DNA of 64,000 nucleotides from JAICYJ01 sp963737445 (lineage in GTDB: Bacteria > Actinomycetota > Thermoleophilia > Gaiellales > JAICJC01): positions 124,001 to 188,000 of the forward strand of contig CAVTSO010000025.1 in NCBI GenBank assembly GCA_963737445.1, given 5' to 3'. Position 1 is the stretch's first letter. Every line of letters starts with the position of its first letter. Positions 35,713-47,989 of the stretch are shown here, in pieces. A model generated the notes under the pieces. It was not told the DNA's origin and did not search any database. It saw nothing but the letters and a program-made list of their open reading frames with translations. Both the position numbers and the translations under genes were made by a program.

Positions 35713-36603
35713 GCGCCGCCGGCGACGTCAGCCTGACCGCCCAGACGCCGCGCGCACGCCGCCGCCGGCTGACCGGGCAGATCATGGAGGGCCTGGCGAC
35801 CGCCGCTGCGTTGCTTGCCGTGGCCGTGCTCGCCATCGTGCTGATCTCGGTTGCTGAGGAAGGGTTTTCCCGCGCTGAACCTCGACCTCTTAACCAAGAA
35901 CGCAGCGCCGTTCGGCCAGACAGGCGGCGGCATCGAAAACGCGATCATCGGCACGGTGATCATCGTCCTGATCGCGGCGGCGATCTCACTCCCGATCGGC
36001 GTGCTGCTCGCGATCTTCAACACCGAGTTCGCCCCGCAGCGGCTGGCCGATGCGATCCAGCTGACGCTGAACGTGCTGGCCGGCGTGCCCACCATCGTGA
36101 TCGGCGTGTTCATCTTCAGCCTGATCGTCGTCGGCCGCGGCCAGAGCGGCTTCGCCGGCGCGCTCGGGCTCTCGATCATCATGCTGCCGTTGATCGCGCG
36201 TGCCACCGAGGAGGTGCTGCTGCTCGTGCCATCGACACTGCGCGAGGGCAGCATGGCGTTGGGCGCCTCTCGGACGCGTACGGTGCTGACGGTGATCCTG
36301 CCGACCGCCGTTGGCGGGATCGTGACGGCCACCATCGTGGCGGTGGCGCGTGCCGCCGGCGAGACGGCTCCGCTGCTCTTCACCTGCTCGATCTTCGTGA
36401 GCACCGTGGTCACGACCGACCCGCGCCAGGCGATGGCCACGCTTCCGATCGTCATCTTCAGCAGCTCCGAGTCACCTGACCCTCATGCCCAGCAGGTTGC
36501 GTGGGCGGCCGCGCTCGTGCTGATCGCGGTGGTGCTGATCGGAAGCATCGTCGGCCGGCTGTTGTCGGCGAAGACGCGACGCCAGATCGAGCGTGCTCGA
36601 TGA
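35709..36603 (+). pseudogene. pstA: Phosphate ABC transporter, permease PstA (single-base frameshift)
   Basis: The frame from GTG 35709 encodes the N-terminus and first helix (AALLAVAVLAIVLISVAEEG). The rest is in the next frame, from ALNLDLLTKNAAPFGQTGGG through FNTEFAPQRLADAI, LAGVPTIVIGVFIF and GSMALGASRTRTVLTVILP to 36603. Removing one base from the run GGGTTTTCCC (35862-35871) restores a full PstA of about 297 residues. All motifs after the break are intact and the gene sits in an otherwise complete operon, so a homopolymer error is the likeliest cause. Confidence 0.88.
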
Positions 36604-36606
36604 CCG

Positions 36607-37594
36607 ATGAACTCGACGAACGATACGACCGCAAAGGCGGATGCAGGGATGCAGAGCAGTGATAAGTCAGGCATCATTGACACCATGAGCGACGATGTCC
36701 AGAGGCCCAAGAACCCAGAGTCGGAGGTGGTCGGCGAGCCGGGCCTGGCACTTGCACGGTCACAGGCCAAGCTGGCCGAGATGGCCGGCCAGCACGGCGA
36801 CGTGCCCCAGTCCGGCCGGCGGGTTGTGTTCGGGCTCGAGGACGTGTCCGTGAGCTACAGCGGAACGGTGGCGATCCGCGACGTCGACATTCGACATCCA
36901 CGAGAACCTTGCGACGGCGTTCATCGGCCCGTCCGGCTGCGGGAAGACCACGCTGCTGCGCAGCATGAACCGGATGAACGATCTGATCCCGGGCGCCGAG
37001 GTCGCAGGAAGGATCACCTACCACGGGCAGGACCTGTTCGGTTCCGGCGTGGATGCCGTCGAGGTGCGCCGCCGCATCGGGATGGTGTTCCAGCGGCCGA
37101 ATCCCTTCCCGAAGTCGATCTACGACAACGTCGCGTTCGGCCTGCGGATTCACGGGATGAAGGACGACCTCAGCGATCGCGTCGAGAAAGCCCTGCGCCA
37201 TGCGGCGCTGTGGGACGAGGTCAAGGACCGCCTCAAGCACAGCGCGCTGTCGCTCTCCGGCGGTCAGCAGCAGCGGCTTTGCATCGCTCGGGCGCTGGCC
37301 ATCGAACCGGACGTGATCCTGATGGACGAGCCGGCGTCTGCACTTGATCCGGTGGCGACGCTCGCCATCGAGGAGCTGGTCGCCGTGCTCAAGAACGACT
37401 ACACGATCGTGATCGTCACCCATAACATGCAGCAGGCCGCCCGTGTCGCGGACATGACCGCCTTCTTCAGCGTCGACGCGGACGAGGCCGGCAACCGCAG
37501 CGGAGTGCTGGTCGAATCCGGGCCGACGTCGGATCTCTTCATCCGGCCGTCAGATCCGCGCACCGAGGCATACGTCACCGGCCGATTCGGCTAG
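36607..37594 (+). pseudogene. pstB: Phosphate ABC transporter, ATP-binding protein PstB (single-base frameshift)
   Basis: The first frame (ATG 36607) runs to VSVSYSGTVAIRDVD. The second carries FDIHENLATAFIGPSGCGKT (Walker A), MVFQRPNPFPKSIYDNV, LSLSGGQQQRLCIARALA, VILMDEPASALDP and VTHNMQQAARVADM, ending at 37594. Deleting one base near 36889 joins the frames. The N-terminus is about 75 residues longer than usual for PstB (acidic, no recognisable domain); the internal ATG at 36685 would shorten this. Probably functional in reality, given the intact motifs. Confidence 0.88.
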
Positions 37595-37608
37595 CCGTTT
37601 CTGCCCGG

Positions 37609-38280
37609 TTACTCGAGCGCGAAGTCCTGGGATGCGTCGGTGAACTCCCGCAGCTCGCCGGAAATGAGATAGGCCGTTCGCTCGCCGATGTCCACGGCGT
37701 TGTCACCGACTCGCTCCAGACAGCGGCCGATCACGATCACGAACAGGCCAACCTCGGCGTCCCCGACGCTGGTGACGATGTTTCGCGCGAGTCCGTAGTT
37801 CGTCTTGTTGACGAGCTGGTCCATCTGGACGAGTGACTCGGCGCTGGGCAGGTCACGTGCGCCGAACGCGCGCATCGCGACCTGGATCATCTCGTCGGCC
37901 TGCGACGCCATGATCTGCAGGTCGAGAGCGAGTTCGCCGTGCAGGCTCGCGGGGCCCATCAGCAATGACAGCTTCGCGATGTTTACGCACTGGTCGCCGA
38001 TCCGCTCCAGGTGGAGGTTGACGTGAATCATGCTGATCACGAGCCGCAGATCGACTGCCACTGGTGACTGCCTAGCCAGCAGCGACTCGATCGCCGACTC
38101 GATTCGTATGTGGATGCTGTCGATCCCGCGGTCGGAGGCGATCACGAGCCGGGCCTGCTCGTCGTCGCGACGCAGCAACGCGTCGATGACCGTGGTCAAC
38201 GAGTCGCGACACAGTCGAGCCTCGTCCTGAATGAGCGCCTCGACCTCATCCAGCTCGTGCTGAAACTCCGACCGCGACAC
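37609..38280 (-). CDS. phoU: PhoU, phosphate signalling regulator (copy 2)
   Basis: 223 residues, paralogue of the gene at 32790. Both PhoU repeats keep the metal motif: MIHVNLHLERIGDQCVNIAK and GRCLERVGDNAVDIGERTAYL. Both copies end with a similar SGEFREFTDAS/SGELREFTDAS tail. It converges on pstB with a 14-base gap; GTG start 38280. Two PhoU genes facing inward around pstSCAB suggest distinct roles, for instance one for PstB and one for the kinase, but that is inference. Confidence 0.93.
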   Translation of the reverse strand: MSRSEFQHELDEVEALIQDEARLCRDSLTTVIDALLRRDDEQARLVIASDRGIDSIHIRIESAIESLLARQSPVAVDLRLVISMIHVNLHLERIGDQCVNIAKLSLLMGPASLHGELALDLQIMASQADEMIQVAMRAFGARDLPSAESLVQMDQLVNKTNYGLARNIVTSVGDAEVGLFVIVIGRCLERVGDNAVDIGERTAYLISGELREFTDASQDFALE

Positions 38281-38313
38281 CGCATCAGTATACGGATATC
38301 CGGCAGAGCGACG

Positions 38314-38847
38314 TCATCCGACGGTCTCGCTGCGCCGCTCCAGCAGCAGCACGTCCCGCCACACGCCGTCGCGCCTGCCCAACCTCTCGCGCAGGCCGAC
38401 GGTGCGGAATCCACAGGCCCGGTGCAGCGCGATGCTGGCGGTGTTCTCGGGGAAGGTGCCCGCCTGTACCGTCCAAATACCTGCCGCTTCGGCTCGCCAC
38501 ACGAGCTGGGTAAGAAGCGCTCGGCCGACGCCGCGACCACGCGCCTTGGCTGCGACGTACACGCTGTCCTCAGCCACGCCCTGGTAGGCGCAGCGATCTG
38601 AGACCGGCGATAGAACCGCCCAGCCGATGACTACTCGGGCTTCATCGGCCACCAGCATGTGCTCGGCCAGATGGCCGGCCATGAAGCGTTCGAAGCTTGC
38701 CGGCGGTTCGGTCTCGAAGGTGGCGTCGCCGGTGGCGATCCCCTCTGCATAGATGTCCCTGACGGCCGGCCAGTGCTCGACGCGCATCGGCTCCACGGCT
38801 GGCTTGGTATCGGGCGTCGGGTGGGGGGCTGACGCGATCTCGATCAC
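38314..38847 (-). CDS. GNAT N-acetyltransferase, ArsN1/phosphinothricin acetyltransferase-like
   Basis: 177 residues with the PAT-type GNAT fold: MRVEHWPAVRDIYAEGIATG, ATFETEPPASFERF, SVYVAAKARGRGVGRALL (acetyl-CoA P-loop), and NTASIALHRACGF. These enzymes N-acetylate phosphinothricin, methionine sulfoximine or the antibiotic arsinothricin; ArsN1 members are encoded in arsenic loci. The GTG start overlaps the stop of an arsR remnant by 4 bases, and an arsI-like gene lies just beyond, so the arsinothricin branch is favoured. Substrate remains inference. Confidence 0.8.
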   Translation of the reverse strand: MIEIASAPHPTPDTKPAVEPMRVEHWPAVRDIYAEGIATGDATFETEPPASFERFMAGHLAEHMLVADEARVVIGWAVLSPVSDRCAYQGVAEDSVYVAAKARGRGVGRALLTQLVWRAEAAGIWTVQAGTFPENTASIALHRACGFRTVGLRERLGRRDGVWRDVLLLERRSETVG

Positions 38848-39026
38848 CCGGTCCTAGCCAGTTCCGGCGGCTGCACCAGCGAGTGCAGTCGCTCCATGGC
38901 CTCGAGCCGTGCCCCGCGCTTCTCCCGCTCCAACGGTCCCGCCTCCCGCAGCAGGCGCAGATGGTAGCTGACCGTCGGCGGTGCCAGCGGTGTGCAGCAG
39001 GAGATCGCCGACGAGGCCGTCTCATA
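38844..39026 (-). pseudogene. Truncated ArsR-family repressor
   Basis: About 60 codons without a usable start. They encode the second half of an ArsR/SmtB winged helix: ISCCTPLA, then PPTVSYHLRLLREAG (recognition helix) and LEREKRGARLEAMERLHSL. The N-terminal helices are missing, and a few residues between the paired cysteines and the recognition helix also seem lost. Its stop (TGA) overlaps the GTG of the acetyltransferase, so an arsR-arsN1 transcription unit existed. The break lies against an AT-rich divergent promoter region. Confidence 0.6.
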
Positions 39027-39035
39027 AGGGCTAAT

Positions 39036-39045
39036 ATATCGATAT
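39036..39045. promoter_or_regulatory. AT-rich palindrome between arsR remnant and arsI
   Basis: ATATCGATAT is a perfect palindrome in an AT-rich stretch (about 39030-39085) that is unusual for this GC-rich window. Position between a divergent ArsR remnant and an arsI-like gene suits an ArsR operator/promoter, though no binding consensus can be demonstrated. Confidence 0.35.
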
Positions 39046-39126
39046 CAGTAGATATTTGCCATCGTCAATGCATACTGCTAGAACAACCGCAATACGCGTC
39101 CCGAGCAGACAAAGGAGCGAGCCGCT

Positions 39127-39573
39127 ATGAGCAACACCTTCCACCTCTCCCTCGACGTCCCCGACCTCGATCGCGCGATCGCTTTCTACGAGGAGCTGTT
39201 CGGTCAGCAGCCGGCCAAGCGCAAGCCGGGCTACGCCAAGTTCGAGCTGGCAGACCCGCCGGTCGCTCTCGCCTTGCAGCAGGCCGGCCGACCTGCGTTG
39301 TCCCACCTCGGCATCCGCGTCGACACCACCGGCGAGGTGGAGGGCGCCAGCACACGGCTCAAGCAGAGCGGCCTGGTGACGCTGGACGAGCGCGACACCA
39401 GCTGCTGCTACGCCCGCCAGGACAAGGTCTGGGTGGCGGATCCGGCCGGCAACCGCTGGGAGGTTTACACGCTGCTGGAAGACGTCGACCACGACGACCA
39501 GCACGAGCACCATGAGCCGGTCGCAGCCTGCTGCGCTCCGGTGACGGGAGAGGCGTCCACCTGCTGTGCGTGA
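39127..39573 (+). CDS. arsI: ArsI/CadI-family VOC protein (C-As lyase-like)
   Basis: 148-residue VOC-fold protein. N-terminal FHLSLDVPDLDRAIAFYEEL with metal-ligand H6, YAKFELADPPVALAL, H60 in LSHLGIRVDTT, and the paired cysteines C93-C94 in DTSCCYARQDKVWVADPAG, which bind trivalent organoarsenicals in ArsI. A His/Asp-rich and Cys-rich tail (CCAP, STCCA) adds further metal-binding groups. ArsI cleaves the carbon-arsenic bond of methylarsenite; CadI proteins of the same family are cadmium-induced. AAGGAG precedes the ATG. Divergent from the broken arsR. Confidence 0.83.
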   Translation: MSNTFHLSLDVPDLDRAIAFYEELFGQQPAKRKPGYAKFELADPPVALALQQAGRPALSHLGIRVDTTGEVEGASTRLKQSGLVTLDERDTSCCYARQDKVWVADPAGNRWEVYTLLEDVDHDDQHEHHEPVAACCAPVTGEASTCCA

Positions 39574-39636
39574 CCGGCCCTGTTTGACCGGCGGCTTCGG
39601 CTGATCGCCCCCGGCGGGCGCCCGCGCCCACGCTGG

Positions 39637-39642
39637 TAGCAT
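39637..39642 (+). promoter_or_regulatory. Putative -10 box (TAGCAT) of the glutamate dehydrogenase operon
   Basis: TAGCAT ends eight bases before the GTG at 39651, without a Shine-Dalgarno sequence, as at several other operon heads in the window. Confidence 0.35.
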
Positions 39643-39650
39643 CACCGGAC

Positions 39651-42600
39651 GTGAGCAGTGAGGCAGCACCGCCCGTTGCGACCCCTCCCGGCGACCCTGA
39701 CGCCGAGTTGATCACGGCGCTCCTGGCCGAGCTCGACGTCAGCGACGGCCCGCTGGCCACCTTCGCCAAGTCCTACGCGCACCGGGTGCGGCTCGACCGT
39801 CTGGAGCCGCTCGACCCGGTCGAGCTGGCGGCGCAGGTGCGCGGTCTGTATGGGTTCGTCGATGCCCGTCGCGGCGAGGTGGGCGTGCGGGCGATCAACC
39901 CGACCGTCGACCGCGACGGCTACCGCACCCCCGGCACGGTGGTCGAGGCCAACACCGCCGATGCCCCATTCCTGATCGACTCCGTGAGCGAGGCGCTGCG
40001 CGGCCGCGGCCTGGAGGTCCGTCACGTCGTGCACCCCGTGATGGGGGTGGAGCGCACCGACGCGGGCAGCCTGCGGTCGGTCGGGCCGGCCCGCGGCGCG
40101 CTGCACCGCGAATCGATGATGCACTTCGAGGTCGACCGGCGCGTGCCGGACGACCAGCTGGACGACCTCGCCCAGGCGGTGACGCGCGTGCTCGGCGACG
40201 TGCGGCTGTGCGTGCGCGACTTCCACGCGATGGTCGATCGCATCGACCGCATGGTCGAGTTCGCCCAGAGCGCAGTCACCCGCTACCCCAAGGATGAGGT
40301 CAGCGAGGCCGTGGCGCTGCTGCACTGGCTGCGCGCCGACAACTTCGTGTTCCTCGGATACCGCGAGTACGCGACCGCCGGCGAGGGTGACGCCGCCACG
40401 CTGCGGGCCGTACCCGGGTCGGGGCTGGGCATCCTCTCCAAGATCGAGGGCTCCCAGTTCGCGCAGCCGGTGCCGCTGTCGGAGCTGCCGGAGGGCGTGC
40501 GCGAGCGGGTGCTGGACAGCCCCCTGGTGATCGTCTCCAAGACCAACCGCGAGGCCACCGTGCATCGCCGCGTGAAGATGGACTACATCGGCGTGCGACA
40601 GGTCGGCGAGGACGGCCGGCTGGTGGGTGAGCTGCGCTTCGTGGGCCTGTTCACCAGCAAGGCCCTGATGGAGCCGGCCCGTGAGATCCCGCTGATCCGC
40701 CGCAAGCTCGACTACATCATGGAGTCGGAGGACCTGTTCCCCGGGTCGCACGACTTCAAGGCCGTCGTCAGCATCTTCGAGAGCTTCCCCAAGGACGAGC
40801 TGTTCGCGTCGGGCACGGAGGACCTGCGTGAAACCGTGATGGCGCTGCTGGGGCTGCAGGAGAAGCGGCACGTGCAGTTGTTCGTGCGCCCAGACCTGCT
40901 CGGCAGGTTCGTCACGGCGACCGTGGCACTCCCGCGCGACCGTGTCTCCACGGAGCTGCGGCTGCGGCTGCAGACCCTGCTCGAGGAGCGCTACCACGGG
41001 GAGTCGATCGACTACCACCTGTCGCTGGGGGAGACCGATCCCGCCCGCTTCCACTTCATGGTGCACGTGCCCGAGGGCGGCATCCCGGACGTGTCATTCG
41101 ACCAGCTCGAGCGCGAGGTGCTCGCGGCGACGCGCACCTGGGACGACGCCCTCACCGACGCGCTGGTGGACAGCCACGGAGAGCTGCAGGGCCAGGCCCT
41201 GGCACGCCGCTACTCCGGGCTGTTCCCCGACTACTACAAGTCCGCCACGCCGATCCGCATGGCCCAGTTCGACGTCGACCAGTTCGAGTCGCTGGGCGCC
41301 GAGCGGCCCTACACGGTCGCGCTCCAGAACGAGGAGGGCACGGCGGAGCCGCTGACCCGGCTGAAGCTGTACAAGACAGGCGGCAAGGCGCCCCTATCGG
41401 ACCTGCTGCCGGTGCTGGAGGCGCTGGGCCTGACCGTGGTCGAGGAGGTGCCGACCCGGCTCCAGGAGCTCGAGGGAAGCGGCCGCTACCTGCACGACTT
41501 CGGCGTGCTCGGCGCCAACGGTTGGCCGCTCGACCTCGACCGGGTGGGCGAGCTGGTGGCCGACACGGTGCGGGCGGTCTGGGACGGCAGGGCCGAGAGC
41601 GACTCGCTGAACAGGCTGGTGCCGGCTGCGGCGCTGAGCTGGCGCCAGGTGGTGATGCTGCGCGCGTACCGCCAGTACCGGCAGCTGCTGGGCGGCGGCT
41701 TCACCAAGCGCTACGTGAACGACGCTTTCGTGCGCAACTGGGAGCTCGCGGGGCAGCTGGTGGCGCTGTTCGAGCACCGGCTCGACCCGTCACGTGACGG
41801 CGACGCGGCCTCCGAGCGGCTCGAGGCCGAGATCGTCGCCCGCCTCGACGAGATCTCCAGCCTCGACGACGATCGCATCCTGCGCAGCTTCCTGGGCATG
41901 ATCCTGGCCACGGTTCGCACGAACGTCTTCAAGCACGAGGGCACGCTGCCCTACATGGCATTCAAGCTGCGCTGTGAGGACGTGCCGGGGATGCCGAAGC
42001 CGGTGCCGCGCTGGGAGATCTTCGTGTACTCGACCGAGATGGAGGGTGTGCACCTGCGGGGCGGCTTCATCGCCCGCGGCGGCATCCGCTGGTCGGACCG
42101 GCTGGAGGACTACCGCACCGAGATCCTGGGGCTGATGAAGGCGCAGATGGTCAAGAACTCCGTGATCGTCCCGACCGGGGCCAAGGGCGGGTTCGTGCTG
42201 AAGAAGCCGCCGGCCGGCCGTGCCGAGCTGCTGGAGGAGGAGCGCCGGCAGTACATCGTGCTGATGCGCGGCATGCTCGACCTGACCGACAACATCGTGG
42301 GCGGCGAGATGCGCCGTCCGGAGGGTGTGTGGGTGCTCGACCGCGATCCCGACGCCTACCTGGTGGTCGCCGCCGACAAGGGGACAGCCCACCTGTCGGA
42401 CACCGCCAACGAGATCAGCGCCGAGTACGGCCACTGGCTGGGGGACGCCTTTGCGTCGGGCGGCTCGGCCGGCTACGACCACAAGGCGCTCGGCATCACC
42501 GCCAGGGGCGCGTGGGAGAGCGCCAAGCGCCACTTCGCCGAGCTGGGGCATGACGTGATGACCGAGCCGTTCACGGTGATCGGCATCGGCGACATGTCCG

Positions 42601-44452
42601 GGGACGTGTTCGGCAACGGCATGCTGCTCTCCCCGGCGATCCGGCTGGTGGCGGCGTTTGATCACCGGCACGTGTTCATCGACCCCAACCCGCCGCCGGG
42701 GGCGCTGGCGGAGCGGCAGCGCCTGTTCAACCTGCCGGCCAGCTCCTGGGACGACTACGACAGGACGCTGATCAGCGAGGGCGGCGGGGTCTGGCCGCGC
42801 TCCGCGAAGGGGGTGCCGCTGTCGCCGCAGGCGCGCGCCGCGCTCGGCATCGAGGCCGACAGCCTGCCGCCGACCGAGCTCTGCCAGGCGATCCTGTGCG
42901 CTCCCGTCGACATGTTCTGGAACGGCGGCATCGGGACGTTCGTGAAGGCCTCCGACGAGTCCCACGCCGAGGTCGGCGACCGTGCCAACGACGTGCTTCG
43001 CGTCGACGGCGCCGACCTGCGCTGCCGGGTGGTCGTCGAGGGCGGCAACCTCGGCTTCACGCAGCGTGGTCGGATCGAGTTCGCCGTCGCCGGCGGGCGC
43101 ATCAACACCGACGCGATAGACAACTCGGCCGGCGTCGACTGCTCGGATCACGAGGTCAACCTGAAGATCCTGCTTGCCCAGGCGATCGAGGCCGGCGAGC
43201 TGACGATGGAGGGCAGGAACGAGCTGCTGGAGTCGGTCGCAGACCACGTCACCAGCCATGTCCTCTACGACAACTACCTGCAGGTGCAGATCCTGTCGCA
43301 GGAGTCGGCGGCGTCGCCCCAGCGAATGGAGGCGTACGAGGCCCTGATGGAAGAGCTGGAGCAGGCCGGCCTGCTCGACCGGGCGCTCGAGTTCCTGCCG
43401 GGGATGGAGCGGATGGCCGACCGCGAGGCCGCCGGGGCCGGCATGGTCCGGCCGGAGCTGTGCGTGCTGCTGGCCTACGCCAAGCGGCTGGTGCGCGACC
43501 AGCTGCTGCCCTCCTCGCTGCCGGACGACCCGTACCTGGACGACGACCTCGTGATGTACTTCCCCGGCCCTGTCGTCGAGCGGTTCGGCTCGCACCTGGT
43601 GACGCACCCGCTGCGCCGGGAGATCATCGCCACGATCGTCGTCAACGACGTGATCAACTCGATGGGCAGCACCTTCGTGGCGCGGATGGCGGCCGAGACC
43701 GGGTCATCGGCCGACGAGATCTGCCGCGCATTCCTGATCGCCCGCGACGTGACCAACGCCCGCAAGCACTGGGACCGAGTGGAGGCGCTGACCAGCGAGG
43801 TGCCCACCGATATCGCGGCCGACCTGATGATCGGCGTCGATCGCATGGTCGAGCAGTACACGCGCTGGTACCTGCGCAACGACCCCGATCTGGGCCTGGC
43901 GTCCACCATCGCCCGCGACCGGCCGGGCTTCGCCGAGCTGTTGGCGCACCTCCAGGAGGTCGCCACGGCAGCCTGGCAGGAGCAGTTCGACGAGCGGCTG
44001 GGCGGCCTCGAGGAGCAGCACGTGCCGCCGGAGGCGGCCCGCTTCGGGGCGACCGTGCCGGACCTGGTCTACGGGCCCGACGTGATCGCCGTCGCCCGCG
44101 AGACCGGGCGCACGATCCCCGAGGTGGCCCACGCCTTCTTCCTTGTCGGCGAGCGGCTGTACCTGAATACGGTCGAGCAGCGGGTCTCGCGGCAGCCGGC
44201 CACGACCCGCTGGCAGCGCCTGGCATGGCGCTCGCAGCTGGACGACCTGCGGCTGCTGCGCCGCCAGATCGTGGCGCACGTGATCGAGGGTGCGGGCGCC
44301 GCCGGCATCGAGACCGCGCTGGACGAGTACCTGGCCGCTCGCTCGGATCCCTACGAGCGCCTGACGGCGCTGGTGGGCACCACCGCCGGCGGCCAGGTCG
44401 ACGATGCCTCGGCGGTGATGGTGATGGTGCACCAGATCCGCCAGGTCGTGGC

Positions 44453-44456
<4 letters not shown>
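39651..44456 (+). CDS. NAD-specific glutamate dehydrogenase, large (180-kDa) class
   Basis: 1601 residues, the L_180 type GDH first described in Streptomyces and Pseudomonas, converting glutamate to 2-oxoglutarate and ammonium with NAD. The N-terminal third carries the regulatory ACT-like region (VVEANTADAPFLIDSVSEAL, MMHFEVDRR). The catalytic core holds RGGIRWSDRLEDYRTEILGL, VKNSVIVPTGAKGGFVLKK, GIGDMSGDVFGNGMLLS and DHRHVFIDPNPPPG, then ELGAKVVVEGGN-like RVVVEGGNLGFTQRGRIEFA. Length and motifs are complete. It heads an operon: GTGA overlap with the DUF255 gene, which in turn overlaps rpiA. Confidence 0.95.
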
Positions 44457-46446
<1,990 letters not shown>

Positions 46447-46450
<4 letters not shown>

Positions 46451-47154
46451 CCGTCGATCTGGAGCCGCTGAAGCGCGTGGCGGCCGAGGCCGCGATCGAG
46501 GCCGAGGTGCGAAGCGGGATGGTGCTCGGGCTGGGCACCGGCTCGACCGCCGCCTGGGTGCTGGAGGGCCTGGCCCGGCGGCTGTCCGACGGCACCCTGT
46601 CGGAGATGGCGGGCGTCCCCACGTCCGAGCGAACGGCGCAGCGCTGCCGCGAGCTGGGCATCGCGCTGATCGGCCTCGAGCGGTGCCCCAGCCTCGACCT
46701 CGCGATCGACGGCGCCGATGAGATCGCGCCCGACCTGTCGCTGATCAAGGGCCTCGGCGGCGCTCACCTGCGCGAGAAGGTCGTGGCCCGTTCCGCCGAG
46801 CGGTTCGTGGTGGTGGCCGACGAGACGAAGCTGGTGTCGCGGCTGGGGGAGCGGGCGCCGGTGCCGGTCGAGGTGATCCCGTTCGCGCGGCCGCTGTGCG
46901 AGCGCCTGCTGGTCGCAGTCGGCTGGCGGCCGGTGCTGCGTGGCGACGGCGACGGCCCCTGGGTCACCGACGAGGGCAATCTGATCCTGGACTGCCGACG
47001 CGACGATTGGAGCGATCCGGCCCGGCTGGCGGCCGGCCTGCACGAGATCCCGGGGGTGGTCGAGCACGGCCTGTTCCTGGGGATGGCCGCTGCCGCGTAC
47101 GTGGCCTGCAGCGGCGGCGTGCGCGCGCTTCAGGCCGGCGTCGGCGCCGCCTGA
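46447..47154 (+). CDS. rpiA: Ribose-5-phosphate isomerase A
   Basis: 235 residues: substrate loop GLGTGSTAAWVLEGLA, catalytic aspartate/lysine segments LDLAIDGADEIAPDLSLIKG and LGGAHLREKVVA, and VADETKLVSRLG. It interconverts ribulose and ribose 5-phosphate, complementing the pentose phosphate genes at 25.6-32.8 kb. GTG start in a GTGA overlap with the DUF255 gene. Its 3' 25 bases overlap the convergent methyltransferase. Confidence 0.95.
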
Positions 47155-47957
47155 AGGCGGCGCCGCATGACCGCGACCGCCTCCGGGTTGGAGTCGATCA
47201 GCACGTAGCGCCGGCCCAGTGATTGGGCCACGGCTCCCAGCGTCCCCGAGCCGGCGAAGAAGTCGAGCACGCGGTCGCCCGGGCGGCTCGACGCCTGCAC
47301 GATCCGCCGCAGCACGCCCTCGGGCTTCTGGGTCGGGTAGCCGGTCTTCTCGGAGCCGTTGGTGGGCACGATCGTGTGCCACCAGACCGAGGTCGGCAGC
47401 TTGCCGCGCTCGCGCTTTTCCGGCGTGACCAGGCCGGGGGCCATGTACGGCTCGCGATCGACCGCCTCGCTGTCGAAGTGGTAGCGGGTCGGGTGCTTGA
47501 CGTAGACCAGGATCGTGTCGTGCTTGGTCGGCCAGCGCCGGCGCGTCTTGGCGCCGTAGTCGTAGGCCCAGATCAGCTCGTTCAGGAAGCAGTCGCGGCC
47601 GAACAGGTCGTCCAGCAGCAGCTTCACGTAGTGGGCCTCGCGCGGGTCGAGGTGCACATACAGCGTGCCGGTCTCGTCCAGCAGCCGGCGCGCCTCGCGC
47701 AGCCGCGGCTCGAGGAAGGCGAGGTAGTCGTCGAAGCGGTCCTCGTAGGCCGTAGTCTCGACCTGCTGTGTGCGGTACCGGCGCCCGCCGAATCCGGTGC
47801 GATCGCCGTCCGGGTCGGCCACCGTCCGCAGGCGGCGCCGGTGCTGGCGGCGGCCGGTGTTGAACGGCGGATCGATGTAGATCAGCTGGAAGCTCCCGTC
47901 GGGGAACCGCGCCAGCAGGCCCAGGTTGTCGCCGAGCAGGATCTGATCGCCCTCCAC
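47130..47957 (-). CDS. Solitary DNA methyltransferase (N6-adenine/N4-cytosine, beta class)
   Basis: 275 residues. Motif IV DPPFNTG (D29-P-P-F) comes before the SAM-binding motif I, DFFAGSGTLGAVA, so the order is that of beta-class amino-methyltransferases. In between are YVHLDPREAHYVKLLLDDLF and YPTQKPEGVLRRIV, found in Type III Mod-like and CcrM-like enzymes. No endonuclease gene is adjacent, so it is probably an orphan with an epigenetic or housekeeping role; recognition sequence unknown. The 3' end overlaps rpiA. Confidence 0.9.
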   Translation of the reverse strand: MEGDQILLGDNLGLLARFPDGSFQLIYIDPPFNTGRRQHRRRLRTVADPDGDRTGFGGRRYRTQQVETTAYEDRFDDYLAFLEPRLREARRLLDETGTLYVHLDPREAHYVKLLLDDLFGRDCFLNELIWAYDYGAKTRRRWPTKHDTILVYVKHPTRYHFDSEAVDREPYMAPGLVTPEKRERGKLPTSVWWHTIVPTNGSEKTGYPTQKPEGVLRRIVQASSRPGDRVLDFFAGSGTLGAVAQSLGRRYVLIDSNPEAVAVMRRRLQAAPTPA

Positions 47958-47989
47958 GCCGCCAGTTTAGGGCCGGCGGCGGGCGGCTC

